A stretch of DNA of 64,000 nucleotides from Sipunculus nudus (GCA_026874595.1 CM049316.1:8322339-8386338), one strand, 5' to 3'; counted from the stretch's first letter, positions 54,401-61,044 are shown. Notes: generated by a model not told the origin, from the letters alone. Made by a program: numbers and translations.

Positions 54401-57400
54401 GTTGCTGCAGGGAACTAGTTAAACATAAAATAGTTCACTTGTTAATACAATCTACAGAACTAAAATTGAACAGCTATTATATTTTAGCATTGTTCCAAGG
54501 TTTACGATGTGCAGTTGTTAATTGTTGTGATCATAACATACCCGAAAGTCCTCATTATGTGCAGTATTGGTATATGTGTAATTGATGTAAAAGGCATGTT
54601 TTGTATGTTATGATGCATGTGCACGTTAAAAGCATTCACCTTTTCAGATTTTTATTTAAACAGTTTCACTTTCAGAACAATTTTTATTAGGATTTTCCCA
54701 AAAAAAATGTTGTTAATATAATTCTGGCATGTGTAATAAGTCATTAGTGCTCAATTTCCTGATTGTTTTGTTATATTTACCTGATATAATGATTTTGAGA
54801 TGTGATTAATCCTGTATTATATTGGTAACTTTTCAATTAAGTAATTAAGAAATTTGAAATCACAAAATTCAGTAATTTAAACGTGGTTGGTAAATGTGCC
54901 AATTGTCTGAATTTTGCAATATAATATCAATTCAGCATTAGGCCTGTTCAAGGTGAATTTTAACTTTATTAGGGAAGTCTTTCCTGATTTTAAGAATAAG
55001 GTTTTGCCATGCTTTACCATGTGCTTGCACATTTAACTCTTGATGGTGGGTAGTAGTAGTTGTTAGATAATGATTTTCATGGTGACAGCAAGCCCAGGCA
55101 TGTGAAAAAGTTCTGTCTTTTTATTGAAAGAAATTGTTTAACATATGTGTAATGGTATAATAGGTGGTGATGGTTTTAATGATGCTCTTCTTGCAAAGAA
55201 TTGTCATTTAATTAATGATGGTGATGATGATGATGTTGATGATGATGATGAAACTGATGTGGTGTTGATGATGATGAATGTGCTAATGATGAATATGATG
55301 ATTATGGTGTTGATGCAAATGATGATGATTATAATGACAGAGATAGAGAAGCTGAGGAAGGAGATGGAGGAGGAGATTCGGGCTCAGCTGATGGCCAACC
55401 AGGCGATGCTGGATGGAGCAGAGGGAGGTACTGACAGCTGGGAACAGAAGGTATACCAGTAATACAGTATTATTTCTAATAGTTCATACACCTAGAGAAA
55501 GTGGACTTTTCATACTGCAAGTCTCTAATAATTCATACACCCTCTGAAAGTATAGCTCTTATCCTGTATGTCACTTCTCATTCATGCACCTTAAGAAATG
55601 AACAGGTCATACTCAATACTGTATGTATAATAGAGAATACACCTTCAGCAAGTAAATAGGTAGTACTGTATATCTATAATAATCTAAACACTTAGAAAGT
55701 TAAACAGGTCATATTGAACGTCTCTTATATTGCATACATTTTCAAAAAGTGTGTAAATAATATTTTTTTTTCTAATATACAAGTAATATACAAGTCATAA
55801 ACCTGCAGAAAGCAGACTGATAATAATTTGTCTTTAATAATTCATACACGATCTGAGAATTGAGATAATACTGTATATTCCCTAATAATTCATGCACATG
55901 AGAAAGCATTCAGCTAATAGTTTTATGTAGTAGAGGATTTACCTTCAATGAACATTCAGTATTCTGTTATTCTCACTGATTCATACACCTTCAGAGAGTA
56001 GACAAAAATTACTGTAGTCAGGAAATCCAATATCTTTGATGTACTTCACACCTCTGAATTAAAAGTTTTTTTTTCTTAAAATAGTAGTTCTGTTATAGTT
56101 AAATAAACTGAAATGCTTACTTTAAGTAGCAATGTATTATTAAGTTGATCTAGCATGTTGCATCTAAACTTAAATGCGGTGTCAATATATGTTTTATGTA
56201 ATTGAATGAGATCTCTCTCATCATAATTAAAAATCTCTGACTGTAGCTACAAAAAGCTCGCCAGGAAGAGCCTATCGCTCGTACTGATGACACCAGGAAA
56301 TCAAGGGAGCCTCACTTAGTGAACTTGAACGAGGATCCAATGTTGTCTGGTGTTGTGTTCCATTTCTTGCCAGAAGGGGAGACCACAATAGGTCGTAAGG
56401 ACGCAGACCCCCAGCCTAGCATTTGCCTGAATGGTCTCAGGTGAGTAACTGCCAGATAACCATGGCTTGGCTTTTTCATAAATAATCTCCCTCGAGTAAG
56501 ATTTGTTATGGCCCTGATTTAGAGTTAACTTAAATTGTTGTAAATATGTCTATTGGACAAACAGTTAAATTGGAAATGTCACTTATTTTGAAATTAAATA
56601 TAATCAATCATAACCACAACACCCTTGGGTCAGTTTATCAGTTAAATAATTTATTTTTGTATATTTGTAGGATGTGTAGTAAAGTGAAGCATATATTCAG
56701 TAACATCTGACCGCATTTTGCTGTAGAATTAATATCACAATTATATTTCTAATTCTTTAAATTTAAGAAAAATTCACGGTAACAAATCACTGAATATTCT
56801 GAGTACAGTATCTACAGAGTTCAACTTAATATGTTTTCTGCTGGTTTCAGCATTTTGAAGAACCATGTCGTGATAACAGTAAATAAAGGAGAGGTAGAAA
56901 TACGCCCTGCAGCTCAAGGAGCGAAAACCAAGGTGAACGGAGCACCTCTAACAGGCCCCAGGGTCCTGGGCCATAAAGACAGAGTCCTGTTTGGTGAGAC
57001 TTTGGGTCCACTTTTCTTTTACTTTTTTTATTCATTCAAGATATTCCTTAACAGTTTGTTAAGTATTTCATCTGTGATTATTGCCCTAAAATAAAAAACA
57101 AAACAATTGTCACAATCTCAGAATGTTGCATGTTGCCAAACTGCATGGTAGGAAAATTGATATATGTCATTGGGTATTATCAGTATTTCTTAGTAGCTGT
57201 ATGAAAGTGTAATCTTGTAAATTTTGGTGATAAGATAACTTTCTGTTATGCTGTGGTCAAAGCATTTATCCATTGATCATCTTCTTTACATTACTCATTT
57301 GACTAATAAATTGTGATTTTACTCACCATGTAGATCTAACAGGAAATCTGTCTGTGTGATTTCATGTATTTTACAAATTTTTAATATTATGATAAAAACC

Positions 57401-60400
57401 ACATTCATTCAGGATATAGTATATAATCAGTAGGAAGTGATTTCCATGTAGTGCTGATCAAACCGAAATCAGTTTTAAATCAATAGGTTGTGATTCCCAA
57501 ATAGAGCGGCTCCAGTTAATATCAGCATTCATAAGGATTACCTGTTTTTATTCTTGACAGGGTCCAATCATCTGTACGTGTTTATGAATCCGGCCAAACC
57601 TGATGCTTCGAGTGACCTTCCCAGAGACATCACGTGGGAGTATGCCCAGAAAGAGATCGCACAGGCAAAGGGGTTTGCTACAGGAACAGGAGCTGGTTTA
57701 ACTACAGGTGTGTCTCTTCATTATTTTGATCATTATCAACATTGTACCTTTAATAATGACTGTTGCAGGGAGCACCTTTACATGCTAACTAGAGAGTGCT
57801 GAGATATGTCGGTTTCTGTTAAATAATGATCTCATCTGGGGAGTGGACCTGGATAGTCGAGGGATAAAATGCTTGGCACTCTATGTTGGAGACCCGTGTT
57901 TTGATTCCCCGCATGGCTATGAGAGTGAATTGTAGTTGCCCCTCGGTTCTGGGGGTCCAAGCATCGAATCAGATGCGCAAAATTTTGGCTGTTGGACTGA
58001 GAAGCTCAAAGCTGGATCTGGTAGCATTAACTGACCATTGCAGACTCTCTCTAACCATTCAGTTGTGTAACCATGGTTCTGACAAATGACCCTTACATTT
58101 CATTAAAAATCAGTATTGTAAAATATATTCAATTTAATAACACTTCAAAATTTGACTCGGAGCCTAGGATTCTCTAAAACCCATGCGACCCTAAAATTTT
58201 TGGCCTGAGGGTCCCAGACTCAAAAACTTTTCTGCCTATTGAGAACCCTGATTGTACAATATCCAGTGCAGCTTATTTCCAGGATACATGGACTGATGTC
58301 AGAACATTTTATCATGTCCTTCCAGACCAGCAGATCGCCCAGGAACAGGTCCTGGAGATACTACCGATGGTGTCAGAGGTCAACGCAGTTTCTGAGGAAT
58401 TGAACAAACACCGGACATTCGAGGTGGTTCTCATCTCTCCTGCTGCACAGGAAGGGATCTTTGGTCAACCCAAGGGCACAAAGTAAACACTTAGTCTTGT
58501 GAAATATATGAATACAGTTACTATTTACCTTTCTGATGAGGATCTGGTGTATTTCAGATTATTCTTTATGGTATTATCTTGAAATATTTATACTGCAGGG
58601 ATCACATTTGATTCAAACATAGGTTCAGTTAAGTCAACCTGGAATATTTAAAACAAGGATTTTTTCAGGAATAAATAAAAGATAGATTGTAGGTAAAGAA
58701 GTTTATCACAAATAACAATAACCATATATTGTAATGTTATAATATGTAAAATTATTTTAATTTTAATCATATTTCTATGTAGCCCATTTAAGCTGGTTAC
58801 ATATTGACCTTTTTTTATAGAATGTATGTAATTTCTGGTTTACTTTGCAAAAAAATTAATGAATTGTATGTAGTTCCTGTTACAAAAAGTTCTTATAATA
58901 CCTCTGTAAAGGATGTTTCAGCTTGATAATCTGCAAGCTGTTTGTAAACACAGTATATTAGCCATTGTTAAGAAACAGCAAATCCATGAAACCTTGGGTG
59001 GTTGGTAAGATAGGTGCAGTATTTGAAAGGTCATTAGTTGCAAATCATGTTTGCAAAAGTCATTTTTCTTGGTGCTAGATTTCTTTTATGTATGTGTTTG
59101 AATTATTTGTGGGGCCCCCAAATGTTATAAACACATGGGTATAAACAAAATGAACTGCCTGTGTGTGGTGGGATCATTATTTTCTGGCATAGTTTTATAA
59201 AAGGTTAATAGACATCAGATATGAGGTATGCCCCATAAATAGTGTATGTCACTGTCTTAACAGAGTGATGGTGAAGATGAAGAACTTATTGAATGATAAC
59301 ACCTGGCTTTGGGAACGAGGGAAGTTCATGAACCGACGGTACCTTATCCAGGTAAGTTTCTTCATTCAGGCTTGTTACTTCACTGGCTCAGGGTGAGCGC
59401 TCTGCAGGCTTAGTAGGAAGGCTGTGCTCCACAGCCATGTATCACTCACAAATGAGTGCGTCTTTGGGGGGTCCCTTGGTGTTATGACCCAGCAATGGGG
59501 ATGATTACACACACAGGACCTGCAGGTGCAGTAGACACCGTGCCTCTGTTACACCATGATATAAAAATAAAAAATAACAGGAAGAGAGTGCTACTGCTAG
59601 CTTGTCCCAAACTGAAATGGAACTCTGCTGTAGTAAATACTTAGATTAAGAATTAGATATGTCCGCATTAAAAAAATGGAGGCAGTTTCCTCCACCAAAA
59701 ATATCTTAAATAGTTACCTCATCACAGAACAATGTTTACTCATCCAAATGTCACAAACCTTTATGCCCTAAAGACAGGAGGCATTGATTTTTGGCATACC
59801 TGTCTGTCCATCTCTAAGTTTGTCCATAGGGTTTTTATTTCTGCTTGATAACTTTCCTAAGTATCTTATATTTTTCAGATTTTGTACAATTATTCAACTT
59901 CAGAAAAGCTAGTATTATTCATGTTTAAAAAGTGTTGATACATTTCTCTTGAGCTTTTAAAATTGTACTGAGAATCTTAAAAATTAAACTGATTGCCCCA
60001 CCCTGACAGGACATGTACCAGAAATGGTTGGATGGAGACGAGGACATCACAAAAATCTCCAAGGAGGAAGACCCATTCTGGGAGCCTACAGAAGATGTCC
60101 TGATCGGCACTGCCAATGTGTTCCTGCAATCTCTGGCCTACGCTCTGGATTTTGACGATCAGTTGACAGTTACTGATTACAAGGGTCAGGAAGAGGGCCT
60201 CATCTACGTCCGTGTCACACCCTGCACACAAAACGGAAAAGCCCTGGATGAGGATTACTTTGTGGACAATCCTGCAGAACTGCTCGGCAAACCATACCAT
60301 TTTAAGGTAAGTGTATCAGTTAGGGGTCTAAATACAAAAGTGGATGGGGGGGGGGGGAGGGGGAGATGGTGGTATATATCACCCCCCCCTTCCTTTTTAG

Positions 60401-61044
60401 TAAGGGGGAATGGTCAATCTAATTACCCCCTGCTTTTTGGAGAATAAAATTTATACATTGAAAATGAAATTTATTAGTAATTAGAATGATAGACTTTGGT
60501 TCAATATCTGAGTTTAGTTGTCCCAACTTTGATTACCCTTCAACGCCTGTGAGTCAGCCCCCCCACCCTTGAAGATGAATTGACACCACTGTATAAATCA
60601 GAAAATACAACATGTAGCTATGGTTTACTCTTCCTGGATGTATATTTGCAATAAACATTTCATTCAAGCATGCAAGATTTAAGAGTTCACACAGAATGTG
60701 TCAGTGTAGCGAGAGGAAATAAATGTTCTTGATTTAAATTACCTGTCTGAAATCAAGGTTGATATTTCTTGTAGGTTTCAGTAAGAAGTGCTGAAGTCCA
60801 CAAGGCCCGATTCTCTAGGGGTGTGAGGGTGAAATATCGCGTCTACAAGGATGAGAACCTCACAGTTACTCCATTGGTGAAGGGGACTATTTCACCAGAA
60901 TTTAACCACTCCAAAATCTTTTCCTTCTCAAGCATCACACAGGATCACCTGGACTTCTTTGATTCGGGAAGCATTACGTTTCAATTATATGGAATACAGG
61001 AAGACACCGTCCCAGATCCCAAGCTAGCCAAAATGTCTACCAAG
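12400..61044 (+). CDS. KIF28: Kinesin-3 family motor, KIF28/KLP-6-like (22 exon positions, 3' end outside window)
   Basis: This ATP-driven microtubule motor is reconstructed from 22 exon positions; intron phases agree throughout and give 870 codons without a stop. Visible in order: motor domain (about residues 5-360) with P-loop GQTGSGKS at 108-115, switch I NATSSRAH at 222-229 and switch II DLAGSE at 258-263; neck and short coiled coil (about 370-425); FHA domain (about 461-565); KIF1B-like and following kinesin-3 region (about 640-870) including DPFWEP at 702. Motor, FHA and post-FHA order identifies kinesin-3. The start MPEDS, the short lysine loop (GKKK instead of a long K-loop) and the SSRAH switch I fit KIF28/KLP-6 better than KIF1, KIF13, KIF14 or KIF16; this subfamily call is from memory of the family, not alignment. 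C. elegans KLP-6 works in ciliated sensory neurons and mammalian KIF28 has been linked to mitochondria. The ATG at 12400 has A at -3. At least about 100 C-terminal residues are missing. Confidence 0.88.
12502..12540 (+). CDS. KIF28: Kinesin exon 2 (residues 5-18, first motor strand)
   Basis: It encodes [14 protein letters not shown], the VxVxVRVRPF signature at the start of kinesin motor domains, where RxRP contacts the nucleotide base. Acceptor TTGACAG, donor GTAAGC; the exon ends in phase 2. Confidence 0.95.
12541..13648 (+). other. Kinesin intron 2
   Basis: AT-rich, 1108 bp. No repeat or extra exon could be supported. Confidence 0.8.
13649..13725 (+). CDS. KIF28: Kinesin exon 3 (residues 18-44)
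   Basis: Reads on in phase from exon 2 with [16 protein letters not shown], followed by [10 protein letters not shown]-like residues, matching the kinesin-3 segment after the first strand. Acceptor TTTAAAG, donor GTGAGT. It is followed by the longest intron of the window (14,180 bp). Confidence 0.92.
13800..14985. repeat. Highly degenerate tandem array, about 14 units averaging 89 bp
   Basis: A pattern GGTTAGGTCCTTGTAATATTT, TTTTGACACAGGAG, TTTTATCTTCTGCT and GGGGCTGGAAGATCTTGTC repeats in order. The first word or a variant occurs near 13808, 13890, 13980, 14082, 14166, 14340, 14600, 14692, 14788, 14875 and 14965. Divergence is high, so the array is old. Confidence 0.75.
15462..16026 (+). 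mobile_element. F1 repeat, short A-type copy
   Basis: Begins with the hairpin AGCTCAGCTGACT / AGTCATCTGAGCT followed by ATAG and a short GTCC-rich stretch, and ends with CAGCTGAG then CCCATGGGCCACTAG. The body matches the 41863 copy (for example ACTAATGCATTGAT near 15743) but is shortened internally. Confidence 0.85.
15683..15700. repeat. C18 tract inside F1 copy
   Basis: Uninterrupted run of 18 C, on the strand of the kinesin gene. Confidence 0.97.
18165..18365. repeat. Imperfect short tandem array around GTCAGAACCATTGAT
   Basis: The words TTTGTCAGAACCATTGAT and TATTATAATCATATTGG alternate five to six times with an average spacing of about 35-50 bp. Confidence 0.85.
22185..22330 (+). mobile_element. 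TACAGT-ended MITE copy (partial)
   Basis: Starts TACAGTAAAACTTCAC followed by AAAGACCACC, as in the better copy at 27668. The far end is not clear. Confidence 0.5.
23070..23420 (+). repeat. Interspersed repeat, copy in inverted pair with 24975-25260
   Basis: Contains GCATTCACTTATTTAG near 23155, TCTAATTGAT near 23270, a GTGAACACAAACACGCACAAA stretch near 23350 and CATACCCTCC near 23390. The same blocks occur in the same order on the minus strand at 24975-25260. Confidence 0.75.
24605..24680 (-). mobile_element. tRNA-derived SINE head, minus strand
   Basis: On the minus strand it reads A-box-like TAGTGGTTATGGCAT followed by B-box-like GGGTTCAAACTC at tRNA-like spacing. Only the head region is clear. 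Confidence 0.5.
24975..25260 (-). repeat. Interspersed repeat, inverted partner of 23070-23420
   Basis: The reverse complement carries GCATTCACTTATTTAG, TCTAATTGATC, GTGAACAAACACACACA and CATACCCTCCT in the same order as the + copy, 1.6 kb away. Confidence 0.75.
25784..25848. repeat. Short tandem repeat, three 21-bp units
   Basis: TTCCATTATAAAATAGTGTC occurs three times with small changes. Confidence 0.7.
27668..27833 (+). mobile_element. MITE with TACAGTG/CACTGTG terminal inverted repeats
   Basis: Starts TACAGTGGAGCCTGA and ends AGGTTTCACTGTG, which are inverted matches. The inside repeats AGACCACC. Length is about 166 bp. Related copies lie at 22185, 33425 and 42930-43018. Confidence 0.65.
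27906..27922 (+). CDS. KIF28: Kinesin exon 4, 17-nt microexon (residues 44-49)
   Basis: The exon encodes NEEPKR between acceptor TTAACAG and donor GTAAGT. It is supported by phase: it converts the phase 1 end of exon 3 to phase 0, as exon 5 requires. It fills the charged loop that precedes the FxFDYSYW motif in this family. Its small size makes it the least certain of the exons. Confidence 0.75.
27923..29106 (+). other. Kinesin intron 4
   Basis: 1184 bp, AT-rich. A weak tRNA-SINE-like stretch is visible near 28090-28150 (GCTCAGCTCTTTAGCACCTA) but is not secure. Confidence 0.6.
29107..29129 (+). CDS. KIF28: Kinesin exon 5, 23-nt microexon (residues 50-57)
   Basis: The exon encodes FSFDYSY and two bases of Trp, the conserved F-x-FDYSYWS motif of kinesin-3 motors. 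Acceptor TTTTTCAG, donor GTGAGT. The Trp codon is completed 12.5 kb downstream by exon 6, which begins with WSHDGF. Confidence 0.93.
30161..32712 (+). mobile_element. F1 repeat, long copy with two tandem cores
   Basis: Starts with hairpin AGCTCAGCTGACT / AGTCATCTGAGCT, then ATAGTCATGGTCC and a GTCC/GTCT microsatellite (about 30205-30255). Two copies of a core about 682 bp long follow (TTAGATGTCCCC at 30310 and 30992). It ends CAGCTGAGCACAGTGACCCA then TGGGTCCC. A C16 tract lies at 31682-31697. No ORF, so it is non-autonomous. Confidence 0.88.
31682..31697. repeat. C16 tract inside F1 copy
   Basis: Uninterrupted C run at the junction between second core and 3' region; the 43026 copy has a C18 tract at the equivalent place. 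Confidence 0.95.
33425..33602 (+). mobile_element. MITE copy of the TACAGT family
   Basis: Starts TACAGTGTAACCCATGA and ends TGGGTTCCAATGTACA, an inverted match. The interior repeats GTGGTCA and GGGGGTGGTCA words. Confidence 0.6.
36040..36110 (+). repeat. SINE-like fragment shared with 59395-59470
   Basis: Shares ATGCTGTGCCCCATGA-like and TGTATCACTCACAAATGAGT words, in the same order and spacing, with 59395-59470. Confidence 0.55.
36159..36228. repeat. Short tandem repeat, three 22-bp units
   Basis: AACATCACATGATCAGTATG repeats three times with small changes. Confidence 0.75.
40181..40202. repeat. AT microsatellite
   Basis: About eleven AT repeats within intron 5. Confidence 0.85.
41608..41732 (+). 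CDS. KIF28: Kinesin exon 6 (residues 57-99)
   Basis: Continues with WSHDGFTEE and ends with [19 protein letters not shown], the VFDDLGxxVLxxAFxG segment just before the P-loop that is typical of kinesin-3. Acceptor ATTACAG, donor GTAAAA. Confidence 0.96.
41863..42917 (+). mobile_element. F1 repeat, B-type copy
   Basis: Starts with hairpin AGCTCAGCTGACT / AGTCATCTGAGCT and ATAGCGATCAC, and ends TTCAGCTGAGCATCATGGTC then AGGAGCCACTTG. The body matches the 15462 copy but is longer, with several GAGGTCCTTGAAAAAT-like subrepeats (41993, 42170, 42495). Confidence 0.85.
42930..43018 (-). mobile_element. MITE copy of the TACAGT family, minus strand
   Basis: The minus strand reads GTACAGTGAAATCTTGTCTG followed by GACCACC-type words, as in the 27668 copy. 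It lies between two F1 copies. Confidence 0.55.
43026..45322 (+). mobile_element. F1 repeat, long copy with two tandem cores
   Basis: Starts with a perfect 13-bp-arm hairpin (AGCTCAGCTGACT / AGTCAGCTGAGCT), then ATAGTCGTGGTCC and GTCCGTCCGTCC. Two cores about 680 bp apart (TTAGATGTCC at 43171 and 43851) follow. It ends CAGCTGAGCCATGTGACCCA then TGGGTCCCTTG. Close in structure to the 30161 copy. Confidence 0.9.
44584..44601. repeat. C18 tract inside F1 copy
   Basis: Uninterrupted run of 18 C after the second core. Confidence 0.97.
45706..45784 (+). CDS. KIF28: Kinesin exon 7 (residues 99-125, P-loop)
   Basis: Encodes [19 protein letters not shown], including the Walker A motif GQTGSGKS (108-115) with the catalytic Lys and Ser. 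Acceptor CTTAG, donor GTAAGT; it ends in phase 2. Confidence 0.97.
45785..46372 (+). other. Kinesin intron 7
   Basis: 588 bp, AT-rich; holds a C14 tract at 46008-46021 and nothing else recognised. Confidence 0.8.
46373..46439 (+). CDS. KIF28: Kinesin exon 8 (residues 125-147)
   Basis: Encodes [12 protein letters not shown], the GIVP motif found in all kinesin-3 motors, followed by a variable linker. Acceptor ACTTGCAG, donor GTAAGT; ends in phase 0. Confidence 0.95.
46440..46907 (+). other. Kinesin intron 8
   Basis: 468 bp, AT-rich, nothing further recognised. Confidence 0.8.
46908..47094 (+). CDS. KIF28: Kinesin exon 9 (residues 148-210)
   Basis: Encodes [20 protein letters not shown], then [20 protein letters not shown]. 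The SxLEIYNExVxDLL and LRVREHP-type segments are kinesin-3 signatures. Acceptor ATAACAG, donor GTAAGT. Confidence 0.97.
47095..48004 (+). other. Kinesin intron 9
   Basis: 910 bp; contains the 5' end of an F3 repeat near 47431 and otherwise AT-rich sequence. Confidence 0.8.
47431..47530 (+). mobile_element. F3 repeat, 5' end fragment
   Basis: Hairpin AGGGCCCCGC / AGGTGCCCT followed by ATAGTAATCACC and a GTCCATCTGTCTGTC microsatellite. The same 5' end begins the element at 63482. The tandem core is missing here. Confidence 0.75.
48005..48157 (+). CDS. KIF28: Kinesin exon 10 (residues 210-261, switch I)
   Basis: Encodes [20 protein letters not shown] and ends in LVDLAG. Switch I reads NATSSRAH, with Ala replacing the second Ser of the usual NxxSSRSH. 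The exon ends inside switch II. Acceptor CCTACAG, donor GTGAGT. Confidence 0.97.
48158..48821 (+). other. Kinesin intron 10
   Basis: 664 bp, AT-rich, nothing further recognised. Confidence 0.8.
48822..48919 (+). CDS. KIF28: Kinesin exon 11 (residues 261-293, switch II)
   Basis: Completes DLAGSE and continues through [19 protein letters not shown], the relay helix that follows switch II in kinesins. Acceptor TGTGACAG, donor GTAAGT. Confidence 0.97.
48920..49366 (+). other. Kinesin intron 11 with F1-type 3' end at the acceptor
   Basis: 447 bp. Its last 45 bases contain the F1 3' terminal motif (49327-49352). Confidence 0.8.
49327..49352 (+). repeat. F1 3'-terminal motif next to exon 12
   Basis: CAGCTAAGCATCATGACCCA followed by TGGGTCAC closely matches the 3' ends of the F1 copies at 42917 and 45322. 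The next bases are TTTTCTTTTCAG, the acceptor of exon 12. Confidence 0.7.
49367..49464 (+). CDS. KIF28: Kinesin exon 12 (residues 294-326)
   Basis: Encodes [20 protein letters not shown] and [12 protein letters not shown], the loop 12 and VPYRDSxLTxLL microtubule-binding segment. Loop 12 has only three lysines. The acceptor lies directly behind the 3' end of an F1-type repeat, which supplies part of the pyrimidine tract. Confidence 0.97.
49465..51922 (+). other. Kinesin intron 12
   Basis: 2458 bp, with an approximately 330-bp tandem repeat in the middle; no exon seen. Confidence 0.8.
49990..50960 (+). repeat. Tandem repeat, about three units of 330 bp
   Basis: The word GCTGCATTTGAAACACT occurs at about 50110 and 50440, with a diverged form at 50765. 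Each is followed by a CATATCT..AAAACTATAAACC block, CTCAAAGGATGGT and a GTCAGTATGTCTGTCTG stretch in the same order. Confidence 0.85.
51923..52073 (+). CDS. KIF28: Kinesin exon 13 (residues 326-376, end of motor and neck linker)
   Basis: Encodes [20 protein letters not shown] and then [20 protein letters not shown], the last motor helix and neck linker, ending with KLVRELR. It ends in phase 0 with donor GTAAGG and can be joined to either of two exon 14 versions. Confidence 0.96.
52074..53118 (+). other. Kinesin intron 13 (before exon 14a)
   Basis: 1045 bp, AT-rich. A G-rich run TGGGTGGGGG at about 52561-52578 on the sense strand could form a G-quadruplex. No extra copy of exon 14 was found here. 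Confidence 0.75.
53119..53194 (+). CDS. KIF28: Kinesin exon 14a, alternative neck/hinge exon (26 codon positions)
   Basis: Starts in phase 0 with [16 protein letters not shown] and ends in SKK plus one base (phase 1). Acceptor CATACAG, donor GTATAG. It directly extends the neck helix after VRELR and is 76 nt long. It resembles exon 14b in protein sequence at its start (EENEKL in both), and both exons fit the same flanking phases. Confidence 0.88.
53195..53999 (+). other. Spacer between exons 14a and 14b
   Basis: 805 bp of AT-rich sequence without a recognised repeat. It is intronic in either isoform. Confidence 0.7.
54000..54078 (+). CDS. KIF28: Kinesin exon 14b, second version of the neck/hinge exon
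   Basis: Starts in phase 0 with [17 protein letters not shown], continues through a glycine-rich stretch and ends in phase 1 after SPE. It is 79 nt long, with acceptor TTGCTAG and donor GTGGGT, the weaker donor of the pair. It cannot follow exon 14a in the same transcript, because the fourth codon after the junction becomes TGA. It may be a minor or tissue-restricted isoform; read as a mutually exclusive duplicate of exon 14a. Confidence 0.8.
54079..55340 (+). other. Kinesin intron 14, ending in a GAT microsatellite
   Basis: 1262 bp. The end (55218-55330) is an imperfect GAT repeat. No third version of exon 14 was seen. Confidence 0.75.
55218..55334. repeat. GAT/ATG trinucleotide repeat at the exon 15 acceptor
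   Basis: Imperfect GATGATGAT repeats run to within a few bases of the exon 15 acceptor. The stretch is open in the exon 15 reading frame, so retention would encode an acidic and Met-rich segment. Confidence 0.9.
55341..55450 (+). CDS. KIF28: Kinesin exon 15 (residues 402-438, coiled coil)
   Basis: Encodes [20 protein letters not shown] and a Gly/Asp-rich tail ending WEQK, a short highly charged coiled coil before the FHA domain. Donor GTATAC. The acceptor GACAG is preceded by a GAT microsatellite instead of a pyrimidine tract. Confidence 0.92.
55451..56246 (+). other. Kinesin intron 15 with degenerate short repeats
   Basis: 796 bp. The word TAATAATTCATACACCT and relatives recur about every 60-70 bp (55475, 55528, 55590, 55660, 55830, 55890, 55978), a degenerate tandem array with AAAGTAGAC-like words between. 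Confidence 0.65.
56247..56440 (+). CDS. KIF28: Kinesin exon 16 (residues 439-503, start of FHA domain)
   Basis: Encodes [15 protein letters not shown], then [15 protein letters not shown]. The pattern [12 protein letters not shown] and the GR of the FHA fold are typical of kinesin-3. Acceptor CTGTAG, donor GTGAGT. Confidence 0.96.
56441..56850 (+). other. Kinesin intron 16
   Basis: 410 bp, AT-rich, nothing further recognised. Confidence 0.8.
56851..56993 (+). CDS. KIF28: Kinesin exon 17 (residues 503-551, FHA domain)
   Basis: Encodes [11 protein letters not shown] and then [20 protein letters not shown], covering the FHA His/Asn region and the late strands (VNG, LxHxDRVxFG). Acceptor GGTTTCAG, donor GTGAGA. 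Confidence 0.96.
56994..57560 (+). other. Kinesin intron 17
   Basis: 567 bp, AT-rich, nothing further recognised. Confidence 0.8.
57561..57707 (+). CDS. KIF28: Kinesin exon 18 (residues 551-600, end of FHA)
   Basis: Encodes [11 protein letters not shown], the closing FHA strand, then [16 protein letters not shown], the WEYAQxE helix that follows FHA in kinesin-3 proteins. Donor GTGTGT. Confidence 0.96.
57708..58325 (+). other. Kinesin intron 18
   Basis: 618 bp, including a decayed SINE head at 57845-57945. Confidence 0.8.
57845..57945 (+). mobile_element. Decayed copy of the 8334 SINE family
   Basis: Shares GGCTATGAGAGTG, TGTAGTTGCCC and a tRNA-like head (GATAAAATGCTTGGC) with the 8334-8580 SINE, in the same order. 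The B box is damaged and the tail is not visible. Confidence 0.75.
58326..58482 (+). CDS. KIF28: Kinesin exon 19 (residues 600-652)
   Basis: Encodes [20 protein letters not shown] and continues to [18 protein letters not shown]. The LP-x-VxEVNAxSEEL pattern is shared with kinesin-3 post-FHA helices. Acceptor CTTCCAG, donor GTAAAC. Confidence 0.95.
58483..59263 (+). other. Kinesin intron 19
   Basis: 781 bp, AT-rich, nothing further recognised. Confidence 0.8.
59264..59351 (+). CDS. KIF28: Kinesin exon 20 (residues 652-681, KIF1B-like region)
   Basis: Encodes [20 protein letters not shown] and FMNRRYLIQ, the VxVxNxxxxxxxxWxxxKFxxRxYLxQ pattern of the KIF1B-like region. Acceptor TTAACAG, donor GTAAGT. 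Confidence 0.95.
59352..60009 (+). other. Kinesin intron 20
   Basis: 658 bp. It has a SINE-like fragment (59395-59630) and, near 59762-59815, a short stretch with GCCCT..GGCATT and CTGTCTGTCC that recalls the 5' end layout of F1-F3. Confidence 0.7.
59395..59630 (+). repeat. SINE-like repeat related to 36040-36110
   Basis: Shares the TGTATCACTCACAAATGAGT block with intron 5. A stretch with ATAAAAATAAAAAATAACAG near 59562 could be its A-rich tail. Confidence 0.55.
60010..60306 (+). CDS. KIF28: Kinesin exon 21 (residues 682-780)
   Basis: Exactly 99 codons. Encodes [13 protein letters not shown], then [20 protein letters not shown] and [10 protein letters not shown]. The DPFWxPxEDxLIGxAxVFLxSL motif is a strong kinesin-3 marker at the start of the cargo or membrane-associated region. 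Donor GTAAGT is followed within 50 bases by a poly-G tract. Confidence 0.97.
60307..60774 (+). other. Kinesin intron 21 with G and C runs
   Basis: 468 bp. A G-run (about 60345-60365) starts 40 bases after the donor and a C-run follows at about 60381-60389; these could pair or form a G-quadruplex in the transcript. Confidence 0.7.
60775..61044 (+). CDS. KIF28: Kinesin exon 22 (residues 781-870), last exon visible
   Basis: Exactly 90 codons, phase 0 at both ends. Encodes [20 protein letters not shown] and ends in [11 protein letters not shown] before donor GTAAGA. A stop codon or poly-A site is not visible; the remaining C-terminal exons must lie beyond position 64000. Confidence 0.94.

Noticed and set aside
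55145-55340. Acidic/Met-rich N-terminal extension of exon 15
   Set aside because: It is a GAT repeat read through in frame. The phase and the AG at 55339 place the exon start at 55341; kept only as a finding on splicing.
60013-60447. Open frame continuing past 60306
   Set aside because: The kinesin reading ends at donor 60307; the following residues come from intron sequence with G and C runs.
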